Assembly: GCF_904849725.1 (NCBI RefSeq)
Contig: NC_058518.1
Location: forward strand, 512,991,225 to 513,055,224
Source of the DNA: Hordeum vulgare subsp. vulgare
Taxonomy: Eukaryota > Streptophyta > Magnoliopsida > Poales > Poaceae
Direction of reading: 5' to 3'
Length of the DNA stretch: 64,000 nucleotides
Part shown: positions 33,338-45,659 of the stretch, in pieces
How positions within the stretch are numbered: the first letter of the stretch is position 1
How the letters are laid out: the number at the start of each line of letters is the position of its first letter
Program-made: the position numbers and the translations under genes
Notes under the pieces: model-generated
Told to the model about the DNA's origin: nothing
The model's database searches: none
What the model saw: only the letters and a program-made list of their open reading frames with translations

Positions 33338-33652
33338 ATTTCACTTGAAATAGATTTTTCAACCCAAGCAAATATTTTGATATTTTGAGGAATAATTAGG
33401 CAACTATTTCAAGTTGTGTATACTACTGAACTGAATGTTGACTGAAAGGCAACGATTTCGGTATTTATTGAAATAACCAAAACGTCCGAAATTAAAAAAA
33501 AAGTTAACTGAAAGTGGAAACCATATGGTAAACTAAGACTATCTGAACATTTGTTAGAGGCGCGATTTTACTGCTTACAATTGTTTGGAGAAAGATGGGA
33601 ACTTTGACTACCAATCTAAGAACCTGCAAGCTGGGTAGCTTCGTGGTTGTTT

Positions 33653-33676
33653 AGAGTAGCCCACGTGGGCTACTCT
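33653..33676. repeat. 24-bp perfect palindrome centred on a G-box
   Basis: AGAGTAGCCCAC followed by its exact complement, with CACGTG at the centre. Copies at 44710-44733 and 55767-55790. Confidence 0.8.
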
Positions 33677-33909
33677 GAACTTAACTGAAATAGCATGACA
33701 GTGGCTATCTGCAGAAAATTGCTCCTGCAACTGAATCTATTGTCGCTGTCCCTAGTTTGATTTTTTTAAAACTATTTCTTTCCATCCAATTTTAAAATTG
33801 TACTAAATCTGCGGCAATTAATATCAATCGGAGGAGTAGTGACTATTGAGTCCATGGGTCCCTGCGCAAAATGCAAAACGCCGTATGAACCAACTTAAAC
33901 TATGATATA

Positions 33910-34063
33910 CTCCCTTCATTTTTAAACATAAGTTTTTTAAAGATTCAACTACGGACTATCTATAAAGCAAAATGAATGAATTTACACTCTAAAATATGTG
34001 TATATATATATATGTAGTTCATAATGTAATATTTAAAAGAGTTATATTTAGGAACGGAGGAAG
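33910..34063. mobile_element. Stowaway MITE, 3' region of unit 1
   Basis: 154 bp, CTCCCTTCATTTTTAAACAT at left, ATATTTAGGAACGGAGGAAG at right, TA duplicated on both sides. Confidence 0.85.
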
Positions 34064-34233
34064 TACATATGAAAATGGAGACACTGCATGTCACCATGTG
34101 TAGATGGATATACGGTATCGCTGGATATACTTTTCTTTTTTTGCATTCCTTTTGCTGAGGGGGAGACTTGACTTCTTAGCTTAACAAGTTTATCTGAACC
34201 CGATCACGTCAATTGCATGCGTGATAGACACTA

Positions 34234-34299
34234 TTCTCTTCGTCCCATAATATAAGGGTGTTTTATAAAAAACATCATTATATTATGGGAAGGAGGGAG
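34234..34299. mobile_element. Minimal Stowaway-like MITE, unit 1
   Basis: Only 66 bp: TTCTCTTCGTCCCATAATAT and the near-inverse ending GGGAAGGAGGGAG, flanked by TA. Almost entirely inverted repeat. Confidence 0.7.
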
Positions 34300-34602
34300 T
34301 AGTATTTTCTTTTTAACGGCGGGATGCTAGTGTGACAAATAGCTTGAAGCAGAAAGACATTTTCAGAAGAGAAAACAGTAAGAGTAAAGATAAAACTACA
34401 GACGTTAGCTTGCACATAAAGTAACAACGAAATCACCTTTCTCGACATGATCAATTCATGACCAAACTTCTTACTACTTTCTAATGCCTTCCTCTAGACC
34501 CATATAATGGTGAAGTGTCATGTAGTCAACATTCACATGACACCACTAGAGGAGAGACAACAAAATATGGAACGAATACCAAATTCACATAATTACTTAT
34601 AA

Positions 34603-35039
34603 TCTACGCAAACAGCTTTTATGCCGGGACGTAATATCCTTGAAGGAGTCGTTGTCTTGCATGAAACTCTTCATGAAATTCACTCAAAGAAACTTGATGG
34701 GGTTATCTTCAAAGTGGATTTTGAAAAAGCTTACGATAAAGTTAAATGGTTGTTTCTGCAGCAAACCCTACGCATGAAGGGTTTCGATGAGCTGTGGCGT
34801 AGGCACGTCGATTGTTTTATAAAAAAAGGGAAGTGTTGGTGTCAAAGTGAATGATGATGTGGGTCATTTTTCCAGACACTGAAGGGTCTCCGGCAAGGGG
34901 ATCCAATGTCTCCCATTTTATTTAACATTGTCGCTGATATGTTGGCACTGCTGATTAAGCGGGCTAATGAGAAGGACCTTGTGGGGGGCTTGATCCCGCA
35001 TCTTGTTGATGGGGGTGTCTCCATTTTACAGTATGCAGA
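34603..35039 (+). mobile_element. Truncated LINE fragment at unit 1/2 joint
   Basis: A 5'-truncated LINE reverse-transcriptase piece (MPGRNILEGVVVLHE, FKVDFEKAYDKVKW, SPILFNIVADML). It begins right after ACTTATAA (34595-34602). A frame change at the A-run near 34821-34828 breaks it. At 35033-35039 (ATGCAGA) it jumps from just before the YADD codons to the 3' end of the upstream LINE, which then runs to its poly-A. Confidence 0.9.
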
Positions 35040-35435
35040 GGCCAGGGCATTGTCTCCTTTTCTAAAAAAAAGGTATCATCGTCATTTCTATAGCTTTGTC
35101 AACATGTAGAGGTTCATTAGCGTATGTGCTCAATATGCAAAACAAAACAAAAGTAACAAAGACCGGATCAAGTCTCAGGCTCTCTGGAGGAAGGGGCCGC
35201 ACAAATCGTGCGCACGATGCGTACAATTGTTAATATTTGTGTACAGCAGTTCATATATGTACAAAATGGTATAAAATGCGTACAAGATGAAGACTCGGCA
35301 TAGAGTTGACTATAGCTTGATGCACTATGCAATAAGATTACCAATCACACACTTCACAAACGTCTTACCCTACCATTCTTGCTCCCACAACCTAGCTTGA
35401 ACCCCCCGACGTGAGACCAGGCGCAAGCAGCAGCC

Positions 35436-35735
35436 ATGGCGGAGCTTGGTGGCATGCTTGCCGCTGCCATCCTCAAGGTGGTGGGTGAGCAGATTTGTTC
35501 GGTGATTGGTGGTCAGATTGCCCTGAAGATGAACTTCGATGAGAACCTGAACAAGATGAACATGGTGCTGGAGGGTATCGATGCCCTCCTTGAGGACGCC
35601 GAGAGGCGGTCGATCACGGATAAATCGACACGTCTGTGGTTGAAGCGGCTCAAGGACTTCATGTATGAGATTTCCGACATGATTGATGAATTCGAAGCCG
35701 ACACGCAAGCAATCATCCAGCCGTCTGCGCGGAAG
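35436..35735 (+). CDS. NLR copy 2, exon 1: coiled-coil domain
   Basis: Identical to copy 1 exon 1 except residue 37, Asn instead of Asp (NFDEN versus NFDED; A at 35544). Same donor after CGGAAG. TATAAAAT lies at 35270-35277. Its upstream neighbour is the 39-base LINE tail, not a full LINE. Confidence 0.9.
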
Positions 35736-35774
35736 GTACGTATGTGGAGAAAACAAAAGTTCATTAACTTGTTA

Positions 35775-35932
35775 CTCCCTCCATTTCTAAATATAAGACC
35801 TTTTAGAGATTTTATTATGAACTACATACGGATGTATATAGACACATTTTAGAGTATAGATTCACTTATTTTGCTCCGTATGTTGTCCATAGTGAAATGT
35901 TTAAAAGGTCTTATATTTAGGAATGGAGGAAG
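35775..35932. mobile_element. Stowaway MITE in NLR copy 2 intron 1
   Basis: Same element and TA duplication as at 24718-24875, copied with the unit rather than inserted anew. Confidence 0.88.
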
Positions 35933-37215
35933 TATTAGTGTATTTTTGTATCGAATGCTACTCTTCTCTTTTTGAGAAATAAAAAACTTGTAGTAGTTTT
36001 CCTTAGATTAATCACCTTGCATAGATACAAACTTACAACTATGCTAAAAACACGTGTCTCGGTACCCTCACCTCACATTTGCTGCATCCAGACACACACT
36101 GGGTGCTGAGCGAGCGGTAGCTTATTTGGCTTTACAATGAGCCGCCACATTGGAAAGAATTAAAACACCCACTAAGCTACTAAGCTCTTGAGTCTGCTGG
36201 AGGATAGGCTCCTGAATCTGAAACATTTTCTTACGATCTTGTTTTGAATCGTGCTATATATGATGACAATATTCCTATGTTTCCTGTACGACGATTCAAA
36301 TCCAGCTGCACACCGTAGTATTGAAAGGGCAACGGCCGCTGGATTTCTTGGTCGTACAAAGATTGGACACTATTTTTCTTATGTGAAGCAGTTTCATTTT
36401 GTTTTACCCTGCATGAAACTAGTAGGCTCCTCTTACCAAAATGAAACTATATTACCAAAATCAACTCACTTCACATAAATCAACTCACTTCACATATTAC
36501 CAAAATTGAAGCAGTTTCATTTTGTTTTACCCTGCATGAAACTAGTCGGTATCCAGTACGTAGCTCTATTTTGAATTCCAAATACAGTCATAAGTATTTC
36601 CAAATAGAAATTTAATGACATAAATTTTATGCCACGTAAACCATATTATAATACCGCGACTGTTGGCAGAATCCTAGCTAATTTAACAAATGAAAATACA
36701 CCTTAAATTTTGAGACGAACCAGTAGACATTTTTTGCTCTCCAATAGGAATATAATAATGAATATAACCTATGATTAAATTAAACAAAAATCCTCCGACG
36801 CTTGGCATAGATATTGATGTAGTTATATAGTATGTACAAAATATACGAATCTTACCCATCAATTTTGGAACTCAACTGGAAACCGAACCTGAATATCCAT
36901 ATTAATATGTGAAGTGAGTTGATTTATGCATGATCACATCAAACACGTTTTTGATGCTATTTTGTATTTATATTCGTAAATATTGTCAATTTTAATTTCT
37001 AGATTTATATTTCTTATATTTTGTGTGTCAATGGCATATGTAATTTATCATTCAAAATAAGAATGAAATTTGATCCAATTAACATAAGAGGACATGACTC
37101 ATAATGCTTTAACCAAATTACCTATTGGGTTGAATTAATACATTTGTAATACCATATACTATAGTACTTGCCAAGTTTCCATTTCACATTGTATTAACAA
37201 CTCACCCTCTTGCAG

Positions 37216-38372
37216 TCCTCTTTCAAAAAATATTTCGCAACTATGATCTCTTGTCTCACAATTGGCCCTGAGATTATAATGGCCAATAAGATGGATAAGA
37301 TGATGCAGGGTCTAGAAGTAATAACAGATCAACACAAGAAATTCAAATTAATGGAAGGTACTAATGCGAGTGAGCCAAAGGTTATAGATATACGGGAAAC
37401 ATCGTCAACCTTGGAGACACATATCATTGGGAGAAACAGGGAGAAAGATAAAATATTGGTATCTTTATCAAAGAGCATGAAAAAGGAGATCACAATCCTT
37501 CCCATTTATGGCATTGGCGGCCTTGGAAAAACAACCTTGGCAAAAATGGTTTACAATAGTTTCCAATTCAGAGAATACTCCCAAGTGTGGGTTTATGTGT
37601 CCCAGACATTTGATTTGAAGAAAATTGGCAATTCTATAATATCACAACTATCACAGAAAGAGAATGAGAGTGGCTACACTGGAAAGCAGATGATCCATAA
37701 TTCCCTTCAGAAGCTCATTGCCAATAAGAATATACTGATTGTTTTAGATGACCTATGGGAAGATAACAATTCTCATTTGGAAGAGTTGATGGGTTGGTTA
37801 AAGGTGGAAGAGAGTGGCAAGGTGGTTGTTATAGTTACCACACGCTATGAGGGCATTGCAAAGAAAATTTGCACAATTCAACCTCACAAATTAGCACCAC
37901 TAACAGATGACCAGTGTTGGAATATCATAAAGCAAAAGAGTGACTTTGAATTGAGAGGTGACAAAGAAGAGTTGCATCACATAGGCCAGGACATTGCAAG
38001 TAAGTGTCGAGGTGTGGCTTTAGCAGCCCAATCGCTGGGACACATGCTGCATTCTCTCTCCTTTGATGAATGGGAGTCTGTGAAAAACAGTGATTTCTGG
38101 AATTTATCTGATTCGGAAGATACAAGCTTGACACATGCGCTTGCATCTTTGAAGTTAAGCTATAGTGTTATGCCTTCATATTTGAAGATATGTTTTGCCT
38201 ATTGTGCGATTTTCCCAAAAGGTTACAAGATAGTTAAAGATGACCTGATTCATCAGTGGATTTCTCTGGGTTTCATTAAGGCAACAGGCAGTTATCCACT
38301 TGGCAGCTTGGTGAGAAATGTGTTAGGCAGCTTTTGGGTCTATCCTTCCTTGAACATTCAAAGTCAATACTG
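37216..38372 (+). pseudogene. NLR copy 2, exon 2: NB-ARC domain, same frameshift
   Basis: Protein identical to copy 1 over the open frame (P-loop at 37510-37536). Carries the same one-base loss near 38295-38300. Conserved donor at 38373-38374, frame-restoring upstream donor at 38311-38312. The shared lesion shows that the shift predates the duplication. Confidence 0.85.
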
Positions 38373-39886
38373 GTGAGTTAGTTCATACCTTATACCATTG
38401 ACAATTTTAATGAATTCTCTGAATTATTTAAAGCAATTACATGATTTGTATATGTACATTAAACACAATAAATGATATTGAAATGACCATGTATCCATTA
38501 CGATATTTTTTGTGTAATCTCTTACGATGTATCCTATCATAATGTTTGCATCTCATTACGATATTACGATGTATTACTTTTCAAATAACTTCTTAAAAGA
38601 TAGTTATTGTTCATACATAGGAAAAACACGCCCATGGGATATCCTTAGATATAGAATATTGATGTTATTCTCTATGATATACTTCATAATAGAAAATAAA
38701 GTGTAATCTTATGGAAGTATGCTAGCGTTAATTAATACTAGCGTCGGCGTAAATCTATGAATTTATTCAATTTATTTTTCTTACTATAGGAATAAACATT
38801 TGAATTCAACATTATTCCATGAGTCCTATTTCAAAGCCTATATTTTATTGGGGAAAATAAAAATAAAAGTAACCCATCTTTTCCCATTCTCTCTCTATGC
38901 AAGGGTGGAAGAACCAAAATAAAGGATTTTGGAAGAAAACAAATGAACTTTCGAAATCTAATTATTATGCGTAAAGGGAAGGAGTTGAGATTTCTACTTA
39001 TTCCTACATACCATCTAGTAACAAGAATATGAAATTGTAAATAGCAAAAAAATATTGTCTTGCATGGCTAAGTCTAAAGAAATACAAATATCCATCTATA
39101 CAAATTCATCTGCATCAAATTTATATCAGAATAGAGGATGGATGCATCATTCAAGGAGTTGGATTAACTTCCCTTATGCTTCTTTATCATAAGTTTGATA
39201 AGCACCCTTTTTGCTTTCTTGATAATTAATGGACAAAAATTGTATTTTATAACATGCTTGTTTTTACTATATTTATAGTAAACACACTGCATGATACTGA
39301 AATGACCATGTATCTGTTATGATTTTTACATAGTACGATGTATACTATCATAAAATTACATCTTCTTACGATATACTATTTTCGAAATAACTTTACAAAC
39401 TATGAAGATGCCCATTGTTCATACGCAGGGAAAATGCACCCTAGCACATCCTTAGATATTAGAATATGTATGTTATTTTCTAAGGTATGCTTCGTAACAG
39501 AAAATACAATTCTAATCTTATGGAAGTATGCTAGCATCAACATTAATGTTTAGGTGCAGCAAGAATTTCAAATTTTTATGTGTAAATTTTAGTTAAGTTG
39601 CTTCTGCATGTAACACTACACAACCGTAGCTTCCCAAGCCTCACTTGAGCAATCCGCATTTTATGCTTCACTTTGACCAACTACCAGGATTAATTAGCAT
39701 TAGAAATAACACAATTTGTTCACTAGCTAGTGACTACTGACCGTGGATGGTTGACCTACATAATTAAGTGCGTTTATCTTGACTATTTGGATGTCACATG
39801 CCATCATATTTTAGTATGCAATAAATGTGTTAATACAAAAAATGATTTGTGTATTAAAAACTTACATTGCTAAGTGTTCATTACAG

Positions 39887-42541
39887 ACTACAGGAATGGA
39901 TTATGAAAATGATAGATTGTTCACCATGCACGATTTGGTGCACGATCTAGCAAGATTGGTCATGGTCGACGAAGTACATGTTGCTACCAAACAAGGCAAC
40001 ACAGGGGAAGGTTGCTGCCACTTTGCATTGCTAAATGATTGTTGTAAGCCATTGGAGTCATCCAAGATAAGGGCACTTCGTTTTATGGAGTGTGACAAAA
40101 GTGAACTTCATGATGCTGCCTTTTCATCTGCCAAGTCCATGCGTGTCTTGGACTTAAGCGAGTGCTCCATGCATAAATTTTCAGATTCTATTCAAGTGTT
40201 GAAGCAATTGAGATATCTAAGTGCTCCAAGAATCCAAGATGGAAATATTCCGGATAGTATCACCAAGCTTTCAAAATTAATTTACCTGAACCTTCATGGA
40301 TCTCCTAAACTCTTAGCACTACCAGAGTCAATTGGAGAAATTGAGGGTCTAATGTATCTTGATTTGTCGGGTTGTTCAAGAATTGAAGAACTTCCTGAAT
40401 CTTTAAGGAGGCTAAAAGAATTGGTGCATCTGGATTTATCAAATTGCTTTTGTGTTCGAGGTATATCGGTATTCTTGGGGAGCCTCACACAACTTCAGTA
40501 TTTGAACTTATCATACTGCCCAAATATCGGAGAGTTGCCTGAAGATCTAAGTGGTCTATCCAAATTGCAGTATTTGAACTTATCATTCAGCTCATATCTT
40601 CAATATTGCCAAGAAGCAGAATTTTTGAGGGCCTTTACAAAGCTCGAGTACTTAAACTTGTCTTCAGACCATTCTGTACTTCAAAAGCTCCCTGAAGCTT
40701 TGGGCAGATTCCTTCAACTCAAGTACTTAAACTTATCTGGTTGTCGAGATATGACAATATTGCCAATGTGTATTGGGAGTCTAAAATGTCTGGCGCATCT
40801 TGATTTATCACACTGTTATAGTATTTATCGTCTTCAAGAGGCTTTGGTGGGTCTTACCAATCTGAGATATTTGAATTTAAAAGATACATGTTTGAAACCA
40901 CAACTAGAAGATGATGATACCAAATCTTATTGGAAGAGATCATGTTTACTTGGTTCACCATTGGAAAACAATCATTATGGGAATTACTTTCAAAGTCTCA
41001 TCAACCATTTAGGCAATAATCTTTCCAATCTAGAGCATTTAGACTTGTCTTATAATCGCTCTCTTGAAAGCATACCTGAAAGTATTTGTCGCATGAGAAA
41101 TCTGCATACATTGGACCTCTCGGAATGCATACTTCTTGCAAAGATACCAGAAAGTATACATACACTTGGTAGTTTGAAGTTTCTCTATTTAAAGGGATGT
41201 GACCTTCTTTCCAGAATACCACACCTTGGTGGCAGTACAGTATCGTTACCATACTTTGTGGTGCGTGCTGGTGATGAAGATTGTAGAAGCAACCTTGTCC
41301 TACTTCAATCCACAGATCCTGTTGAGCTGCAGATATCTGAACTTGAAAAAGTGAAGTCCCCAAGAGAGGCACATCGTATAAAATTAGTGGAAAAACATAG
41401 GCTCAAGGACTTGAAATTGGAGTGGACCAGAGGTGTTGAGAGATTTGTCTATGACAAAATGTTGTTGAAAAATCTAGTGCCGCCAAGCACATTGAAGAAT
41501 TTGGAGATATGTGGTTACAATGGTGTGAGCTTTCCTGCGTGGCTAGTGGGACAACTACCAAACCTAGTCTCATTGGTTCTCAGAGATATGGAAAATGTGG
41601 AAGAGTGGAACATGTCATACTCCATTGATGAGGACCATGTGATTCAAACATTGGAAATACATGGTTGTCCCATGTTAAGGATGAAACGACCTCTTCCTAA
41701 AGCTAAATCATGGGTGATATCACACAGTGATAATGTATTATCATCATTGGATGAGTGCACTGTGTCACACACCAGTGCTTTCCCCTGCACTTCTCCGATA
41801 ACTACCGTGTTGTTGTCGATTAAATACTGCAAGGGGCCTTATCGGTGGAGGTTACTTCAACACTTCACTGGACTCTCTTCTTTGTCAATTCACAACTGCG
41901 GTGATCTAACTGGATCACCAGCGATCACCCATCATCTATGGTCTCTCGAGGCACTATGCCTAGAAGACGAACATATGGAAGAACTGCCAAAATGGATGGG
42001 TGAGCTCAGATCTCTACACAGTCTGGAAATAAGGTGGAGCAATGTTGTAACAGAGTTAAATGAGACAATGAGGAAACTCACAATGCTGCAGTCACTAAAC
42101 TTGTCCTATTGCAACAATTTATCACTGCCACATTGGTTAGGCGAACTTACCTCTCTCAAGGAACTTGTTGTGTGTTCCAGTGATGTCTTGAGGTCTTTAC
42201 CGGAAAGCATACAACAACTCACCGACCTTCAGAAAATAAAAATAAGCAATTGCCCTAAATTAGAGCATGTTGTTGCTGAATCATTGGAGGGAATGATGAA
42301 GCGCACTCATAACCAAGAAAGGGTATGCGTCCTGCCCAACTCTCTCGAGGAACTTACTATCCTTACATGTCATGGTGTCAAGTCTTTGCCCGAGGGCATA
42401 CATCAACTCACCAACCTCAAAAACCTAGAGATTGATGACTGCTACTACCTTTATCAGTGGTGTAAATTAGAGGAGAGCAGGAAGCTTGCTCACATACAAA
42501 ACAAGGTACATATCTATCCTGCCATGCTTTCATCATACTAA
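39887..42541 (+). CDS. NLR copy 2, exon 3: MHD and LRR
   Basis: Identical translation to copy 1 exon 3, open to the TAA at 42539-42541. MHD at 39926-39934. Alternative donor at 42506-42507 leads to a possible terminal exon at 43278-43301. Confidence 0.88.
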   Translation, partial: TTGMDYENDRLFTMHDLVHDLARLVMVDEVHVATKQGNTGEGCCHFALLNDCCKPLESSKIRALRFMECDKSELHDAAFSSAKSMRVLDLSECSMHKFSDSIQVLKQLRYLSAPRIQDGNIPDSITKLSKLIYLNLHGSPKLLALPESIGEIEGLMYLDLSGCSRIEELPESLRRLKELVHLDLSNCFCVRGISVFLGSLTQLQYLNLSYCPNIGELPEDLSGLSKLQYLNLSFSSYLQYCQEAEFLRAFTKLEYLNLSSDHSVLQKLPEALGRFLQLKYLNLSGCRDMTILPMCIGSLKCLAHLDLSHCYSIYRLQEALVGLTNLRYLNLKDTCLKPQLEDDDTKSYWKRSCLLGSPLENNHYGNYFQSLINHLGNNLSNLEHLDLSYNRSLESIPESICRMRNLHTLDLSECILLAKIPESIHTLGSLKFLYLKGCDLLSRIPHLGGSTVSLPYFVVRAGDEDCRSNLVLLQSTDPVELQISELEKVKSPREAHRIKLVEKHRLKDLKLEWTRGVERFVYDKMLLKNLVPPSTLKNLEICGYNGVSFPAWLVGQLPNLVSLVLRDMENVEEWNMSYSIDEDHVIQTLEIHGCPMLRMKRPLPKAKSWVISHSDNVLSSLDECTVSHTSAFPCTSPITTVLLSIKYCKGPYRWRLLQHFTGLSSLSIHNCGDLTGSPAITHHLWSLEALCLEDEHMEELPKWMGELRSLHSLEIRWSNVVTELNETMRKLTMLQSLNLSYCNNLSLPHWLGELTSLKELVVCSSDVLRSLPESIQQLTDLQKIKISNCPKLEHVVAESLEGMMKRTHNQERVCVLPNSLEELTILTCHGVKSLPEGIHQLTNLKNLEIDDCYYLYQWCKLEESRKLAHIQNKVHIYPAMLSSY

Positions 42542-42869
42542 TCTTAATTTGCAATGCTTAATGTTACTTCTTTTTTCTTGATGTTACAATGGGATATATC
42601 ATGTCGCATTTCTCCATGCATAAATGTGTAGATATCCATGTACTTTGTTAAAACACACCTAGATGTGCCAAATAGTATAGCCATAGCAAAAGGATGAATT
42701 CTCTAATTTCGAGAGTAAGTGATGGTGCGCCACTACCAATGTAAGACATATTAACTGAGATAGATATTTGTTTGAAGCACGGGTCAGAGGATTACACTTT
42801 TATTTTTGAAAGGAGAAATATCCCTGACTGCTGCATTATGTGAGCTCATGCAGACAACCATCTTTATTA

Positions 42870-43029
42870 CTCCCTCCGTACCTAAATATAAGTCTTTTAA
42901 GATATTTCACTACGTGTCTACATATGGAGCAAAATGAGTGAATCTATACCCTAAAATATGTCTATATACATTCGTATGTAGTCCATTAGTGAAACTCTTA
43001 GAAAGACTTATATTTAGGAACAGAGGAAG
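42870..43029. mobile_element. Stowaway MITE in NLR copy 2 intron 3
   Basis: Copy of the element at 31813-31972 with the same TA flanks. Confidence 0.87.
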
Positions 43030-43301
43030 TAAAACACAGTAGCAGAGTAGTAGTGCCTTACAGTCGGAACCAAATTTGCTTCATCTGAATGATAGTGTTT
43101 AAATAATGCTTTTGTTTTGTCATTATTCCGAATGAATAAAGGAATTGTCATTATTCTTGCAGTGTTTTGTCTGGTAGGCAGTGCATCCACCGCAGACACG
43201 CAGGTTTGCCAAATCAAGGTCCTGAATCACCCTGAAAGATTTTTGTTTGGGTTGACACTAAATTAATGGAGTTGCAGGAGGACCATCAGGAGCAAATATA
43301 A

Positions 43302-44966
43302 TTATGAGCTATGGTTATGGGTATCTGGTTTGCAAGATTCAACTATATTATTCGGGCGTTCTACATAAATCTACTAAGGTAACCTTTTGCTCCATGCTCT
43401 TAAACATCATTGTGAACCCCTGGTTTGATGTGCCGACATGTCTACATTATCTCAGTCACCCGTCGTTATGTGCAGCATGGAACTGTGCTCAAAATTTCCC
43501 AGAGAACCTGGAGGCTGCAGCATCTACACTGTTCTACAGGACTACATGGTTTCAGACTTTCAGAGCGCACCCTGTTGACCTTGGCCCCCATCTTCTATAC
43601 TGCAGACGCCGACATCTTCGATTTGTCCTTAGTGGCAACCATGTTATTGTTTCCTTCTTAAGATGCTGCCCAAGTGCAGGGTTTTGTTGTAACTTCGGTG
43701 TGTCTGCTTATCTCTGCTTAGATGCAAAAGGTGGGCAGCCCCACAACGTTTTATAGAACAAAAAGAGTGACAACTCCGGTGAGAAGAAATTGTACTTGTA
43801 ATATTTGCTGCGAGTTGCATTTATACCGTCTGGGTGATTTTGGTACTTGCTTGTGTTGAGCATGATGTAGTACAATTCAACGCGATACTTTAACACTTGT
43901 AAAGCATGATACTTTCTTGGGATGATCTGGCGGCACATAATGGTCTGCTAGATTGTCAGATTAATTATGTGACAATGTACAGTTATTTTCTGAATGAAAG
44001 ATGAGCAGGTCCAAATCAAACTACAAGGAGGTATGTTGGCACCAACTCCAATCCCAGGTTGTTCTATGCGTGTGTGTGTGCACGCGCGTTGTGTGGCAGA
44101 CATCAGATCAATTCTACCTCATGGGTGCAATCTCAGTATCCCTACACTGCAGATACATGATACCGATACATATAGCCTGCAATTCTATTCTTGATTCCTT
44201 GATGTATATATGTATTGCTCCATCGTGCATAATTTACTAGTCTCAGGTTGCTTTGGGGCTGGCTGCTGCGATGAAGCGCCGGTGAGTGGAGAAGGTCCTC
44301 GAGATGCAATGAAGGAGAGGGCGAGGGTGAGGAAAAACAACATCACCATGCGCTTCCTCTGATTCAATGACAGAAAGCCTTGGAGAGACGTCAAATTTCA
44401 CTTGAAATAGATTTTTCAACCCAAGCAAATATTTTGATATTTTGAGGAATAATTAGGCAACTATTTCAAGTTGTGTATACTACTGAACTGAATGTTGACT
44501 GAAAGGCAACGATTTCGGTATTTATTGAAATAACCAAAACGTCCGAAATTAAAAAAAAAGTTAACTGAAAGTGGAAACCATATGGTAAACTAAGACTATC
44601 TGAACATTTGTTAGAGGCGCGATTTTACTGCTTACAATTGTTTGGAGAAAGATGGGAACTTTGACTACCAATCTAAGAACCTGCAAGCTGGGTAGCTTCG
44701 TGGTTGTTTAGAGTAGCCCACGTGGGCTACTCTGAACTTAACTGAAATAGCATGACAGTGGCTATCTGCAGAAAATTGCTCCTGCAACTGAATCTATTGT
44801 CGCTGTCCCTAGTTTGATTTTTTTAAAACTATTTCTTTCCATCCAATTTTAAAATTGTACTAAATCTGCGGCAATTAATATCAATCGGAGGAGTAGTGAC
44901 TATTGAGTCCATGGGTCCCTGCGCAAAATGCAAAACGCCGTATGAACCAACTTAAACTATGATATA
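43302..44966. other. NLR copy 2 3' region
   Basis: Duplicate of 32245-33909, including the small minus-strand ORF (44185-44394) and the 24-bp palindrome (44710-44733). No other gene seen. Confidence 0.5.
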
Positions 44967-45120
44967 CTCCCTTCATTTTTAAACATAAGTTTTTTAAAGA
45001 TTCAACTACGGACTATCTATAAAGCAAAATGAATGAATTTACACTCTAAAATATGTGTATATATATATATGTAGTTCATAATGTAATATTTAAAAGAGTT
45101 ATATTTAGGAACGGAGGAAG
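44967..45120. mobile_element. Stowaway MITE, 3' region of unit 2
   Basis: Copy of the element at 33910-34063. Confidence 0.85.
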
Positions 45121-45290
45121 TACATATGAAAATGGAGACACTGCATGTCACCATGTGTAGATGGATATACGGTATCGCTGGATATACTTTTCTTTTTTTG
45201 CATTCCTTTTGCTGAGGGGGAGACTTGACTTCTTAGCTTAACAAGTTTATCTGAACCCGATCACGTCAATTGCATGCGTGATAGACACTA

Positions 45291-45356
45291 TTCTCTTCGT
45301 CCCATAATATAAGGGTGTTTTATAAAAAACATCATTATATTATGGGAAGGAGGGAG
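45291..45356. mobile_element. Minimal Stowaway-like MITE, unit 2
   Basis: Copy of the element at 34234-34299. Confidence 0.7.
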
Positions 45357-45659
45357 TAGTATTTTCTTTTTAACGGCGGGATGCTAGTGTGACAAATAGC
45401 TTGAAGCAGAAAGACATTTTCAGAAGAGAAAACAGTAAGAGTAAAGATAAAACTACAGACGTTAGCTTGCACATAAAGTAACAACGAAATCACCTTTCTC
45501 GACATGATCAATTCATGACCAAACTTCTTACTACTTTCTAATGCCTTCCTCTAGACCCATATAATGGTGAAGTGTCATGTAGTCAACATTCACATGACAC
45601 CACTAGAGGAGAGACAACAAAATATGGAACGAATACCAAATTCACATAATTACTTATAA

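Larger units (their letters stand above)
32245..33909. other. NLR copy 1 3' region
   Basis: Probably 3' untranslated and intergenic sequence. An open frame at 32247-32699 (150 aa) has no domain and is best read as 3' UTR. Several pyrimidine-rich AG sites suggest spliced 3' UTR exons. A minus-strand ORF at 33128-33337 is listed separately. Confidence 0.45.
23975..35032 (+). repeat. Tandem NLR unit 1 (11,058 bp)
   Basis: Runs from ATGCAGA in the 3' end of the upstream LINE to ATGCAGA in the downstream LINE fragment. It contains NLR copy 1, four Stowaway MITEs and a LINE fragment. It differs from unit 2 by one extra C (seven versus six C near 24344-24350), G at 24487 (A in unit 2) and C at 25510 (T in unit 2). 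These differences were found by eye and more may exist. Confidence 0.95.

Noticed and set aside
34603..35039. Joint formed by crossing-over at equivalent LINE positions
   Set aside because: The joined positions are not homologous within the element. Only ATGCAGA is shared.
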